This document shows positions 53,068 through 61,720 of a stretch of DNA of 64,000 bases, in pieces; positions within the stretch are counted from its first letter, which is position 1; the number at the start of each line of letters is the position of its first letter. The position numbers and the translations under genes are program-made. The stretch lies in NCBI GenBank assembly GCA_021442155.1, contig CM038221.1, positions 42,727,648 to 42,791,647 of the forward strand, in the 5' to 3' direction. The notes under the pieces are model-generated. The model did not search any database. It was given only the letters and a program-made list of their open reading frames with translations, and was not told the DNA's origin. Origin of the DNA: Cymbidium sinense (lineage: Eukaryota > Streptophyta > Magnoliopsida > Asparagales > Orchidaceae).

Positions 53068-55595
53068 GGATCAGAAAGAGGTATTGTTCACAAAAGTAGT
53101 AGAAATCTTTCAGTTGGAGATTAGGATTATGTAAGAAATGTTAATAGTACTTATAACTTTGTGAATTTCCAATTTATGGGAGCTTCATCATCATCATCAT
53201 CATCATCATCCTTGTCTCAAATATTTAAGGTTGGTTTTATGAATCACCCTTTCTATATTTTTATTGAGTGTGAAATAGATGTGTAAATGAGTGGAGTCGA
53301 GCTTGAGTTAAGCTTAGCTCATCCATCAAAAATAGTCTCAAGTGTGAGCTTGGGCTTGGGTTGAGTTGAGTTCAAACTTTTCTCGTCTGTCTATCACCAA
53401 GTTTGAGCTCAAGGTCTCAAAAGAATCGCGAGAAAGTCATGAAAAGATTCCAATGGAAAAGAAAAGTATGTTGCTACAAGACCAATGGGGTTTGAAGCTG
53501 AGATGAGGAAGTCGTGGAGGGAGCTTCGAAGTAACAAGTCTCACAATGGAGTTTGAAGAAGTTGAGTTTGTGACACATCCGGTGTTTTAAGAAGAAGAGG
53601 AGGTTGTTACGGGATTTCAGATTAAAATATCTTAAATTGAGAAACTATTGAGTTTGTTTGGGGCAACTGCAATGGTATGAAAACTCAATAGTAGAATTGT
53701 TGTAGAAAAAATATTATTTAAGATGTAGTGAGTATTACTATTTTTTTAAAATTTTAAAAGTCATATCGCACATTGCTAATAGCCATCACGTTCTATCAGG
53801 TTAGGTTGAAAAACACAACTCTTTCATCATAGATTCTTTAAAATACAGTCATAACATAGTTTTATAAATAGCCTCCTACGATGTAGTGTGAAAACGCATT
53901 GTATTGCACCGCCATGCTAGCTCAAAAGTTAATAAGTTGAGCCAATTCAAGATCAAACTCATGCCTGTATTATAAAGGTGTAATTTAAGCTCGAGCTCCA
54001 ACTTGTGGCCCATGAGCTTGCGAGTCTGTTTGGTTCACTTATTCATGTTATATGAGCCTTAAATTTAGCATGCATTTTTGTTCAACATTATCCTTTTTTT
54101 TAATCTTTCCATCCCAATTTTATCTATTTATTTGTTTGGTACACTTATTGTATTCATTGTGAGTCAAAATCACCTAAATTTATGTTTCATTGTCTTTTAT
54201 TCTATCACTTTCTCGGATGTAAATATTTATTCTATCATTCCTAATTATATTACACATGCATTTTAACATTCTAATTAGTAACACTTGATCCGTATAGCAT
54301 AATCAATCTAATTGCACTTACATTTGTCTCCATTATACTCTGAGGTTTTTTTATGGCACAATGCATATCAACGCTTGGTCAATTTTCTAATCCTTAGATT
54401 TTTTATCTTCTAAATATTAATTTTATTATTTTTATTTTCATGATTTAGAAGAGATTAATCCTATCAAAATTATCTCATTTGCAAATAACAAACTTCAAAG
54501 AACCTTATTTTGAATATCGTTTGTTAGTATTTAGATAACTTTTATTAAAAGGTGCATATTTAATTTTGATCCTCATGTAATCCCAATAATTGTTGTCAAA
54601 AATACAAGATGCCCTAGACAATGTCTACTTAATGTCATTTTTTCGTTCTAAGCAAGGTGCTTAGAAGAAATAGCTATATTATTTGATAAACATTATTTTT
54701 AAATTCATCTTTTTGTACAGGGAATGCATTGAAAGTGATAATATCAATCAACACATTAAAATAGTGTTTTAAAAGGTGTGCTTTAAGTTTAAAAGCACAC
54801 TTTCAACTGAAGCAACCCAAAATGCTCTTTAGTGTGATCATCAAAACATTCATAGCTTGAAGCATATGCTTCTTGTTGTGAAACATACATTTCATTATCC
54901 ACTTTGAAGCATGGAAAGCTTACGCTTCAATTTTAGTTGAATTATGACAACCAAATTTAACTTTTTATGCTATTCAAAGGGAAGTGTAAGGAAACAAAAT
55001 AGTCAAAAAGTAAAAGAAATTTAACACTTCTTATTTATCGTAGACATTATGGTTCATAGGAAGATTAATGTCTTATGTATTCAAGAAACTAAATGGGTTG
55101 GGAGGAAGGCGAAAAATATAAATAGTTTAACTTTTAAGCTTTGGTATTCAAGTTGTAGTCATATTAGAAATAATGTAGGTGTGATTATAGATAAAAGTTT
55201 GAAGAATAATATTGTGAAAATTAATATGATTAGAAATAAAATTTTAGCTTTAAAAATTATTGTTAATGTTAAGGTTATTAATGTTATGTGTTTATTCTTC
55301 TTAATTAAGTTTGGATGTATGCACAAAAGAAAAATTTTGGAAAGATCATGAGGGATTAATGCGAAAGAATCTTCTTAAGGAAAATATTTATTGGAGGAGA
55401 TTTAAATGAATATGATAGGGTGATAGAAGATTTAAAAGTAATCATGGTGGCTATGGATTTATAGTGACTAATGAAAAATATAGGATCATATTGAATTTTA
55501 TTTTAGCTAATAATTTTATATTATTAATATTTTATTTAAGAAAAGAGATGAGGATATATTATCACTTATAAAAAAGGACTTAGTAAAATGCATAT

Positions 55596-55630
<35 letters not shown>

Positions 55631-58600
55631 TTTAGAACAATGGATTTTTTTGATTGAAAAGATTATAACGATATTTTGGGTGAAAGTATAAGTACAAAGC
55701 ATCGACTACTGATTTTATATTTTAAGATGAAGAGTTGGAAGATGAAAAGTAAATTGAAACATTATATTAAGATTAGGTGGGGGTATAAAGTAATAAAAAT
55801 ATTTTTAAGAATAAGTTATAATATCTTAGAATTTGAGATGTTTATGTGGAAGCTAATATTATGTGAAAAAAAGCAAGTGAAATTAAACAAGTTGTAAAAA
55901 ATATGCATGCAGATTAAAAAAAGCTCTTATTAATACAAATAATTAGTGGTGGAGTCAAAATGTATAAGTAAATATCAAAAGTAAGAAATTTTACTATAAA
56001 AATTAGTTTAGATGCAAAAACTCAGATAATTAGGAAAGATATAGAGTGGTTCGTAGGGATTCTAAGAAGACAATATCTAACGCAAAATAATTCAATATTT
56101 AATGATTTATATGATAAATTGGACACCAAATAAGGTGAAACATGCATATAAAAGTTAGTCAAGCAATGAATACAAGAAGTAAAGATTTAGTTCAAGTGAA
56201 GTGCATAAAGATAAAGATCGAAAATAGTTTTTCTTAGAAGAGGATATTCAACATAGATGAATGAGATATTTTGATAAACTATCTAATAATGGTTGTCAGA
56301 ATACGATTGATTTTAGTGACCTTAGTACCTTAAATGTAAATAAAGATTTTTATTTTTTATCATCATATTAATAAAACCAAAGTTAATTAGGATAATAACT
56401 TAGAATATAAGTACTCTTATGAGTAAATTAATGGAATTAATAGATATTATGGTTCATAGGAAGATAATAATTTATGTATTCAAGAAACTAAATGGGCTAG
56501 AAAGAAGGCCAAAGAATTGATAGTTTAGGTTTTAAATTTTGATATTATGGTAAGGAGTCTTGTCAGAAATGTTGTTGTGATTATAGATAAGAGTTTGAAG
56601 GATAATGTTCGAAAATTAATAGGATTGAAGATAAAATTATAGCTTTAAAGATTGTTGTTGATGTTGAGATTATTAATATTATAAGTGTTTCTATATCTCA
56701 AATATGTTTGAATGTATGTTTAAAAAAAATTGGAATGACTTAGAGATTAATATAAAGGATATTACTTGAAGAAAGAGTATTTATTAGAAAAGATTTAAAT
56801 GGATATGTTGGTAAAGTAATAGAAGATTTTAAAAGCATTCATAGTGATTATGAATTTGTAGTGAGTAATGAAGATGATGATAAGATCATATTGGATTTTG
56901 ATTTAGTTTATGATTTTGTAATTGTTAATGCTTTATTTAAGAAAAGAGATGAGCATATTCACTTATAATAATTGACAGTAAAATGCAGATTGATTATTTT
57001 TTGATAAAAAATAGATTATTTAGATTATAAAAATTATAAAGTCATTCGAAGTGAATGTTTGAGTACTCAACATTGACTACTAGTTTTGAATTTTAAGATG
57101 AAAAATAAATTAAAATATTATCATGATTTAAAAAATAATATTAAAAATATATTTAAGAGTAAGCTACAAGATCTTAGGATTTGAGATGTTCATGAGGAAG
57201 TTAATGTTATGTTGAAAAATATAGTGAGATTAAACAAGTTGCAAAAAATGTGCTTGCATAAAAGGAAAAGCTCATTTTAATAAAATTTGTTGGCGATGGA
57301 GTCAAAATGTACAAGAAAAGATAAAAAATAAGAAGCTTTGTTATAAAAATTTAATTATATGTAAAGCTTGGAGAATTGGAAAGATATAAAGTGGCTTGTA
57401 GGGATTCTAAGAAAGAAATATGTGATGCAGAGAAGATTTATATAATAATAGATACTAAAGAGTGTGAAAAATGTATGTATAAGTTAGCCAAACAAAGAGA
57501 TAGAAAGTAAAATTTTAGTTTAAGTAAAGCGCATTAAGGATAAAAATCATAAAGTGCTTTTTTTAGAAGAAGATATTAAACATAGGTGGATAAAATATTT
57601 TGTTAAATTTTTCAATAAAGGTTATGGGAGTATGATTAACTTTAGTGACTTTAATACCTTAACTGAAAATAAAGAAATTTGTTTTTATCTTTGTATTAGC
57701 AAAATCAAAATTGAAGAGGTTTTAAAGAAATTGAAGTTTGGAAAAGCAAAAGGACCTGATGATATTCTAATAGAAGTGTGGAAAATGCTTAAGAATCAAG
57801 GAACTTATTGGCTTATTAATATTTTTAATATTAATTTAAAGATTAAAAAATATTTGCTGAGTGGAGAAAGAGTTTGTTGATTCCTATTTTTAAGAATAAA
57901 TGTGATGCACAAGAGTGCAAATTATAGAAGAATTAAGTTAATGTGACATACATTAAAATTATGAGAGTAATTGAACATAGGTTATGATGCGATACAAAAG
58001 TTTCTCAAAATCAATTTGTATTTATGTTGGGTATGTCTACTATGGATGCTATATATTTGTTGAGAGATTTGATGGAGAAGTATAGAGAGAGGAAGGAGAA
58101 TCTACATATGATAAAATTCTAAGATAGTGCTTTGGAGAATCTAGAAAAGAAAGGAGTTAGTTTTGCTTATATTCAAGTCATTAAGGATATATATTTTGGA
58201 GCTATAACTTGTGTTCAAACACATGGAGGATTGACCAAGTATTTTCTTATTTTAGATGGATTACATCAAGGATTGACTTTAAATTCATATCTTTTTGCTT
58301 TAGTTATGAATGTTCTTACTAGACATTTATAAGATGATGTACCTTGGTGTATGCTTTTTGGTAATGATATTCTTCTTATTGATAAGACTAGAGAGGGAGT
58401 TCAAGTGAAACTTGAGTTATGGAGGTTAACCTTAGAATCTAAAGGGTTTCGTTTAAGTAGATCTAAAATCGAATATATAGATTGTATTTTTTAAAAAAGA
58501 TCTAGTGTTTGTGATCAAGTGATTAAAAAGAATGAACGTTTTAGATATCTCGAGTCGATTGTTCAAAATGATGGTGAAATAGATGGGGTTGTAATTAGTA

Positions 58601-61447
58601 GAATTCAAGTTAGATGGTTAAAGTTGAGGAATGCATCTAACTTGTTATGTAATAGAAAAGTATTATTTAGACTTAAGAGAAAATTGTATATGATGGTGGT
58701 AAGACCTGTAATGATTTATGGAATAGAATGTTGCTCAATAAAAGAGAAGCATAAAATTAAGTTAGATATTGCAGAGATGAGGATGCTTAGGAGTATGAGT
58801 GGCTTTACACTTATAGACAATGTGAAGCGAATATATATGTGAAAAGGTTGGAGTAGCTCCAGTGGTAGATAAAATTCGAGAGAGTCATCATAGATGGTTG
58901 AGTTGCATAAAATGTCGCCATCTAATGACCCGGTTAGGAAAATAGATATATTAGATTTGACCTATGTTAAGAACGGTACAGGTAGACCTTAAAAGACTTG
59001 GTTCGGTAGTATAAATGTGATCTAATTTTATTAGAATTAAATGAGAATTTAACACTTAATAGGACACAATGGAGAAGAATGATTCATGTAGCTGACCACA
59101 TAGTGGGATAAAGGCTTGTTGTTGTATTAATAAAATAAAGTTAGAGAGAGAAAATGAAGGGTAGAAATTCAAAAGGATTTGATGATATTCTAATAGAAGT
59201 ATGAAATGATTAAGAGATTAAGGAATTAGTTGACTTTTTAATTTTTTTAATATCATTTCTAAAATTAAAAATATGGCAGAGTAGTGAACAGAGTTTATTG
59301 GTTCTTATTTTTAAGAATAAATATGATACATAAGAGTGTGCAAATTATACATGAATTAAGTTAATGTTCATACATTAAAATTATGATAGAGAGTAATTGA
59401 GCATATGTTATAGCGTGATATAAAAGTTTCTTAAAATCAGTTTGTATTCATGTCTAGAAGGTCTACTATGGATGTTATATATTTGTTGAGAGGTTTGATG
59501 AAGAAGTATAGAGAGAAAGGAGGATCTATATATGATATTTGTTGATTTAGAGAAGCATATGATAAAATTCCAAGAGAAGTGCTTTGGAGAGTTTTAGAGA
59601 AGAAAGGAGTTAATATTGTGTATATTCAAGTCATTTAGGATATGTATATTAGAGGTGTTAGTTGTGTTGACCAAGTATTTTCTTATTTCAGTTGGATTGC
59701 ATCAAGGTTTGACTTTAAGCCCATGTATTTTTGCCTTAGTTATGGATGTTCTTACTAAATATTTACATGAGGATGTATCTTGGTGTATGCATTTTGTCGA
59801 TGATATTCTTCTTGTTGATAAGACTAGAGAGACTTCAAGAAAAACTTGAATTATGGAGGTCAACCTTAGAATATAAAGACTTTCGTTTGAGTAGATTTAA
59901 AATTGAATATATGGAGTATAATTTTAGTTCTAGAAGATCTACTGGTGTGACAATGGATGATCAAGTTATTAGATAGAGTGGGGAATTTAGATATATCGGG
60001 TCTATTGTTCAAAGTGATGGTTAAATAATGAAGTTAGTAGTAGAATTCAAGTTTGATGGTTGAAGTTTAGGAATGCATCACTTAGATTTAAGTAGAAATT
60101 TTATAAGATGGTGGTGAAACTGCATTACTTTATAATACAAAATGTTAGCTTGTAAAAGAGAAGCATAAAATTAAGTGTTCAGAGATGAGGATGCTCAAGC
60201 AAATGAGTGGCTTTATACTTAGAGATAAAATGTGAAACAAATGTATACAAGAAAAGGTTGGAGTAGCTCTAGTGGCAGATAAAATTAGAGAGAGTTGCCT
60301 TAGATGGCTTGTTCACATAAAAGATTGGTCATTCGACGACCCAATTAGGAGAATAGATGTATTGCCTATATTAAGAAAGGTAGAGGTGAACTTAAAAGAT
60401 TTGGTTAAGTATAAAAAATATCCTTATTTTATTAGAATCGAATGAGAATGGACACTTTATATAATGCAATGGAGTAGAAGAATTCATGTAGCCAACCCCT
60501 CATAGTGGGATAAAAGCTTGTTTTTTGTTGTACTTTCATCTATTATAGGAATTCCCTTTTCAAACTTCAAAATAAAAGTACTCATGTCATTTCCATCGCA
60601 GTGTTCTTGTTATTGTCAATAGTCTTTCACCTCATGCAATCTACACTTACACATCACCCGTTTTTTTTTTTCTTCTTATAAAATAATTACCCTATTCTCA
60701 TACTCATTCATCTAAAGTACAACACACAGTTTTTATTAATCTCCTCTATTTTAACAATGAACCACACATAATTTGATGGTTAAATTTAACAAATATTCAT
60801 GTGTTCTTTTTTTTTAACTTATTATGATAATCTGATTTCAACATAATTTATGTTAAAATTATAATATTATTATGCTTTTGATGTGTGGCATGAATGAGAC
60901 TAATTAAAATGGTAAATATTTGTATTTTGATAGGGTATAAAATTGACGAAACTTATGTTTTGCGCTTCAATGCTTATACTCCATTTTACTTAAAATTATT
61001 GCATTAATTTATGTTGGCAAAAATGATTAAAAATATTGCTAAATAGATTATCTTAAGCAAGCAATACTTAAATTACTTTACATTTGTAGTATGTATAGCT
61101 GTTGTAACTTATCTTTCTTATTCTTTGTTCTTTTTATCTTTCATCATCAATTGCACTTTTTTTTCTGTCATTGGTTTTATATTATGTTTTATCGCATTTA
61201 TGTTATTATTTTTTTATAACTTACTAAGCTAGAACCTGAATCTCCTGCATCTGTATTTATCCCAACTTATTAAATTCTTTTCAGTCTGAATTTCTTGGTA
61301 AAACAGGTTTCGATTCTTAAAAATGTGTAACACTTTCAGTTACGTCAAGCTCATTCATTGTAATAAAAACACCATCTTAGTTTAGATTTTATGTGCTTTG
61401 CAGCTTCAGGCAACATTCGCCAACTTTACTGCTTACAGACAGATTGA
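24594..61447 (+). CDS. TBCCD1: TBCC domain-containing protein 1-like (tubulin-binding cofactor C domain), nine exons, 576 aa
   Basis: Joined coding exons are 24594-25064, 27439-27579, 31929-32348, 37454-37558, 38359-38499, 50983-51186, 51459-51551, 51775-51886 and 61404-61447. They sum to 1,731 bp, giving 576 residues plus TGA, with no internal stop. Every intron is GT-AG; all junctions are phase 0 except the last (phase 1). Residues 1-310 form the plant/animal TBCCD1-type N-terminal region. Residues about 320-450 are the TBCC/C-CAP beta-helix domain, with [64 protein letters not shown] and [12 protein letters not shown]. The C-terminal tail has [40 protein letters not shown]. In algae and animals TBCCD1 acts in centriole/centrosome and Golgi positioning. 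Flowering plants lack centrioles and its role there is unclear. Not TBCC itself, which is shorter and has an N-terminal spectrin-like domain. Confidence 0.95.
25065..27438 (+). other. Intron 1 of the TBCCD1-like gene (2.4 kb)
   Basis: AT-rich, with canonical GT and AG ends. No transposon protein motifs were recognised. Several short open frames (for example 25,089-25,325) have no coding character. Confidence 0.8.
27439..27579 (+). CDS. TBCCD1: TBCCD1-like exon 2 (residues 158-204)
   Basis: The acceptor is TTGCAG at 27,433-27,438 and the donor GTATGC at 27,580. The exon encodes 47 residues, including [19 protein letters not shown] and [11 protein letters not shown], a predicted helical stretch. 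The length is a multiple of three, with phase 0 on both sides. Confidence 0.9.
27580..31928 (+). other. Intron 2 of the TBCCD1-like gene (4.3 kb)
   Basis: Mostly T-rich intron sequence. A stretch at about 28,440-29,460 is richer in C and has different base use from its surroundings, suggesting an old insertion. Neither its ends nor any protein motif could be identified. Confidence 0.75.
31929..32348 (+). CDS. TBCCD1: TBCCD1-like exon 3 (residues 205-344)
   Basis: The acceptor is TTCAG at 31,924-31,928, preceded by a T-rich tract; the donor is GTACTG at 32,349. The first part ([16 protein letters not shown]) continues the ordered N-terminal region. The middle (about residues 250-318) is polar and low in hydrophobics, probably a disordered linker. 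The end ([16 protein letters not shown]) opens the TBCC domain. The open frame extends 54 codons upstream and almost 100 codons downstream into the introns, but these parts are hydrophobic AT-rich translation without family similarity. Confidence 0.9.
33243..35277 (+). mobile_element. 5'-truncated RTE-clade LINE in intron 3
   Basis: The element begins near TTTTAAAAGCAAGCTACAAAA, similar to 57,150-57,170 in another copy. It ends with CATGTAGCTGACCCCAGTTA, GTGGGATAAAGGCTTG and a TTG microsatellite tail (35,257-35,277), the 3' hallmark of plant RTE elements. The endonuclease half is missing; the linker, reverse transcriptase and C-terminal region remain. It is in the same orientation as the host gene. 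No clear target-site duplication was found. Confidence 0.85.
34010..35122 (+). pseudogene. Decayed RTE reverse transcriptase
   Basis: Frames 34,136-34,474 and 34,619-35,122 carry most of the RT signature: [58 protein letters not shown], then [10 protein letters not shown]. The catalytic FVDD box is intact at 34,499-34,510 but lies after a TAG at 34,471. A further part gives [15 protein letters not shown] and LRWFGH, the RTE C-terminal region. Stops and frameshifts show it is dead. Confidence 0.85.
35400..35449. repeat. TA dinucleotide microsatellite (about 25 units)
   Basis: An uninterrupted TA run inside intron 3, about 120 bp after the end of the RTE LINE. Confidence 0.97.
37296..37345 (-). 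mobile_element. Minimal RTE 3'-end fragment, antisense
   Basis: On the plus strand it reads ACAACAACAAGCCTTTATCC, then CACTATGTGGGGT. This is the complement of the RTE 3' end (AGTGGGATAAAGGCTTGTTG) with the short TTG tail. Only about 40-50 bp resemble the element, so it is a severely 5'-truncated insertion or a remnant. It lies about 110 bp before exon 4. Confidence 0.6.
37454..37558 (+). CDS. TBCCD1: TBCCD1-like exon 4 (residues 345-379), TBCC domain
   Basis: The acceptor is CTGCAG at 37,448-37,453 and the donor GTACGT at 37,559. It encodes two turns of the beta-helix, with [16 protein letters not shown] and [13 protein letters not shown]. Confidence 0.92.
37559..38358 (+). other. Intron 4 of the TBCCD1-like gene (0.8 kb)
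   Basis: Canonical GT-AG intron with no inserted element recognised. Confidence 0.85.
38359..38499 (+). CDS. TBCCD1: TBCCD1-like exon 5 (residues 380-426), TBCC domain core
   Basis: The acceptor is CTGTAG and the donor GTGAGT at 38,500. It encodes [15 protein letters not shown] (residues 383-397) and [20 protein letters not shown]. In TBCC and RP2 the corresponding segment carries a catalytic 'arginine finger' in a QQxR-like context. Here the segment reads [10 protein letters not shown], so the glutamines are missing although an arginine (R397) is nearby. This fits TBCCD1-type proteins rather than TBCC. Confidence 0.92.
38500..39719 (+). other. First part of intron 5, no recognised element
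   Basis: T-rich intron DNA. The minus-strand open frame at 39,200-39,553 has no recognisable domain and lacks supporting context, so it is not called. Confidence 0.5.
39720..41286 (+). mobile_element. Heavily decayed Copia (Ty1) retrotransposon internal region
   Basis: Near 39,724 the sequence TGGTATTAGTG resembles the initiator-methionine tRNA primer site used by Copia elements (TGGTATCAGAGC). Near 40,262 a frame reads RILDS...HMT, the aspartic-protease flank typical of plant Copia (WILDSG..HMT). From about 40,715 the integrase is legible across frameshifts: [18 protein letters not shown], then [22 protein letters not shown]. About 41,075 on, a degraded LLDAARTL-like stretch follows. Reverse transcriptase and both LTRs were not recognised. 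Same orientation as the host gene, many stops. The right part is interrupted by a small inverted-repeat element at 41,287. Confidence 0.7.
41287..41612. mobile_element. MITE-like element with terminal inverted repeats and 10-bp target duplication
   Basis: The left end GGTTTAAGATTAAATTGGTC pairs with the right end, whose complement is AGTTTAAGATCAAATTGGTC. The inverted similarity continues inward for about 100 bp with repeated ACCAATTTAGTCC/ACCAATTTGGTCC units. Both sides carry CATGTCTTTT (41,277-41,286 and 41,613-41,622), a 10-bp direct repeat that would be the target duplication. A 9-10 bp duplication fits a Mutator-type origin. It inserted into or beside the decayed Copia element. About 326 bp, noncoding. 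Confidence 0.8.
42920..45000 (-). pseudogene. Decayed hAT transposase (DUF659 and dimerisation domains)
   Basis: Read on the minus strand. About 44,925-44,865 resembles the ARYxPGLRxPSYHxLRVPLL region, with a stop. At 44,805-44,765 [16 protein letters not shown] is followed by a stop and [10 protein letters not shown]; next come [12 protein letters not shown] and [12 protein letters not shown], then IIQVITDN. About 43,990-43,870 gives the IIDD region before the LHAARYYLNP-like part. The hAT dimerisation domain lies at 43,185-43,078: [18 protein letters not shown], then [11 protein letters not shown], where the usual WW before it is now two stop codons. After a probable small intron, 42,985-42,925 reads [19 protein letters not shown], the normal C-terminus. 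Several stops make it nonfunctional. Confidence 0.85.
43378..44001. repeat. Threefold internal tandem duplication inside the hAT transposase
   Basis: Three successive copies of a roughly 250-bp block occur: a partial one at about 43,378-43,500, then about 43,501-43,754 and 43,755-44,001. Shared strings include CTACCACTAATCTAC, ACTCCCTCCATTAA, GATAAAGATAATATCGAGCT and the TGTCTATAGCATCATAAA block. The repeated piece codes for the part of hAT transposase around IIDD and the following ARYYLYP segment. The element thus carries repeated slices of one domain, probably acquired after or during its decay. Confidence 0.8.
46859..48122 (+). other. Intron 5 segment without recognised element
   Basis: AT-rich intron sequence between the hAT element and the antisense RTE fragment. 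No motifs or coding signals were recognised on either strand. Confidence 0.45.
48138..48717 (-). mobile_element. 5'-truncated antisense RTE LINE with perfect 15-bp target duplication
   Basis: On the plus strand it begins with a CAA-repeat tail (48,138-48,150), then AAGCCTTAATCCCACTAGGT, the complement of the RTE 3' end. It runs 580 bp into the region equivalent to 34,690-35,277 of the intron-3 copy. AATGCTTCAGAAAGC occurs at 48,123-48,137 and again at 48,718-48,732, an exact 15-bp duplication directly at both ends. This defines the insertion completely and confirms target-primed retrotransposition of a truncated copy. Confidence 0.93.
48733..50982 (+). other. Last part of intron 5, no recognised element
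   Basis: AT-rich DNA leading to exon 6. Open frames on both strands (for example 49,301-49,534 minus, 50,191-50,448 minus and 50,528-50,746 plus) show no recognisable protein family. The polypyrimidine-containing acceptor region lies at about 50,955-50,982. Confidence 0.5.
50983..51186 (+). CDS. TBCCD1: TBCCD1-like exon 6 (residues 427-494)
   Basis: The acceptor is CATATAG and the donor GTAAGT at 51,187. It contains the end of the TBCC fold ([15 protein letters not shown]) and the family-specific stretch [30 protein letters not shown]. It follows the largest intron (12.5 kb). Confidence 0.92.
51459..51551 (+). CDS. TBCCD1: TBCCD1-like exon 7 (residues 495-525)
   Basis: The acceptor is ATGCAG and the donor GTAGCG at 51,552. 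It encodes IPNWFGD and [16 protein letters not shown]. It lies between two short introns of 272 and 223 bp. Confidence 0.9.
51775..51886 (+). CDS. TBCCD1: TBCCD1-like exon 8 (residues 526-563, last codon split)
   Basis: The acceptor is TTTCCAG and the donor GTAAAG at 51,887. It encodes a charged helix ([19 protein letters not shown]) followed by [11 protein letters not shown]. The exon ends after the first base of the next codon, giving the only phase-1 junction of the gene. Confidence 0.9.
52939..53065. repeat. Long interrupted TA microsatellite
   Basis: About 125 bp of almost pure TA repeats with three short interruptions (ACTATA at about 52,975, CTATATC at about 53,010). It lies in intron 8. 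Confidence 0.97.
53187..53211. repeat. CAT trinucleotide microsatellite
   Basis: About eight consecutive CAT units within intron 8. Confidence 0.95.
53285..54050. mobile_element. Possible short transposon with AGCTCGAGCT-like ends
   Basis: The left side reads GTAAATGAGTGGAGTCGAGC and the right side, in reverse complement, GTGAACCAAACAGACTCGCAAGCTC. Both continue into GAGCTTGAG/GAGCTCGAG motifs, an arrangement common at the ends of plant non-autonomous DNA transposons. Ends and target duplication could not be fixed, and no protein is encoded. Confidence 0.35.
55035..56385 (+). mobile_element. RTE LINE copy A in intron 8 (endonuclease and linker, 3' end missing)
   Basis: The frame at 55,049-55,351 reads [20 protein letters not shown] and [13 protein letters not shown], the N-terminal endonuclease with the catalytic QETKW motif. 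A frame-shifted [12 protein letters not shown] part follows near 55,380-55,410. The linker (55,676-55,900) and the start of the pre-RT region follow. The copy stops near 56,385, where a second copy begins again with endonuclease sequence. An ATT microsatellite (55,598-55,630) has expanded inside it. Confidence 0.8.
56386..59125 (+). mobile_element. RTE LINE copy B in intron 8 (nearly full length, defunct)
   Basis: It starts near the [10 protein letters not shown] part of the endonuclease (56,430-56,470) and runs through the DLN and HID-like endonuclease parts, linker and RT to the 3' end CATGTAGCTGACCACATAGT, GGGATAAAGGCTTGTTGTTG (59,085-59,123). RT motifs are [20 protein letters not shown] (57,700-57,760), [13 protein letters not shown] and [20 protein letters not shown]. 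The catalytic box has become FGND (58,357-58,368) instead of F/YxDD, and multiple frameshifts are present. Confidence 0.85.
59126..60531 (+). mobile_element. RTE LINE copy C in intron 8 (5'-truncated)
   Basis: It begins within the pre-RT region directly after the TTG tail of copy B, and ends at CATAGTGGGATAAAAGCTTG with a degraded T/TTG tail near 60,531. RT motifs include [20 protein letters not shown] and an intact FVDD box at 59,793-59,804, but stops and frameshifts break the frame. A, B and C are in the same orientation, one after another. Confidence 0.85.
60532..61403 (+). other. End of intron 8, no recognised element
   Basis: T-rich intron sequence leading to the TTTGCAG acceptor of exon 9. 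No other signal was seen. Confidence 0.6.
61404..61447 (+). CDS. TBCCD1: TBCCD1-like exon 9 (residues 563-576 and stop)
   Basis: The acceptor is TTTGCAG. Two bases complete the split Ala codon, followed by [13 protein letters not shown] and TGA. The short conserved C-terminus with [11 protein letters not shown] is what makes this 44-bp coding exon recognisable 9.5 kb downstream of exon 8. Confidence 0.92.
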
Positions 61448-61720
61448 AGCTTAATGACTGTTACCAAGATCCGATACTATCTTTGGTTAGCTATGTCTTT
61501 CCATTCCTCTAATCCCTCATATCAATTTGTCATTTTTCAACGCTCCAGTTAACTTTATTTTGCACTGAATCTGAGTTCTCAATTTTTCTGGTCGAAATAT
61601 GGTGCGAATATGCCATCTTTATCCCCTGCAGCGTAAATTATTATTAATCTTCTTCGAGGAAGTTGGTTTTAGGTGGGTTTTGTTGGATGAAATAGATTTG
61701 TTTGGAGCAGGAAATAAAGC
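61448..61720 (+). terminator. Probable 3' untranslated region with candidate poly(A) signal
   Basis: An AATAAA hexamer lies at 61,713-61,718, about 270 bp after the stop codon. The true cleavage site cannot be seen. Plants use loose signals, and a 3'UTR intron (GTTAGC at about 61,481) is possible but not supported. Confidence 0.3.

Noticed and set aside
52912..53124. 70-codon open frame across the TA microsatellite
   Set aside because: Simple-repeat translation.
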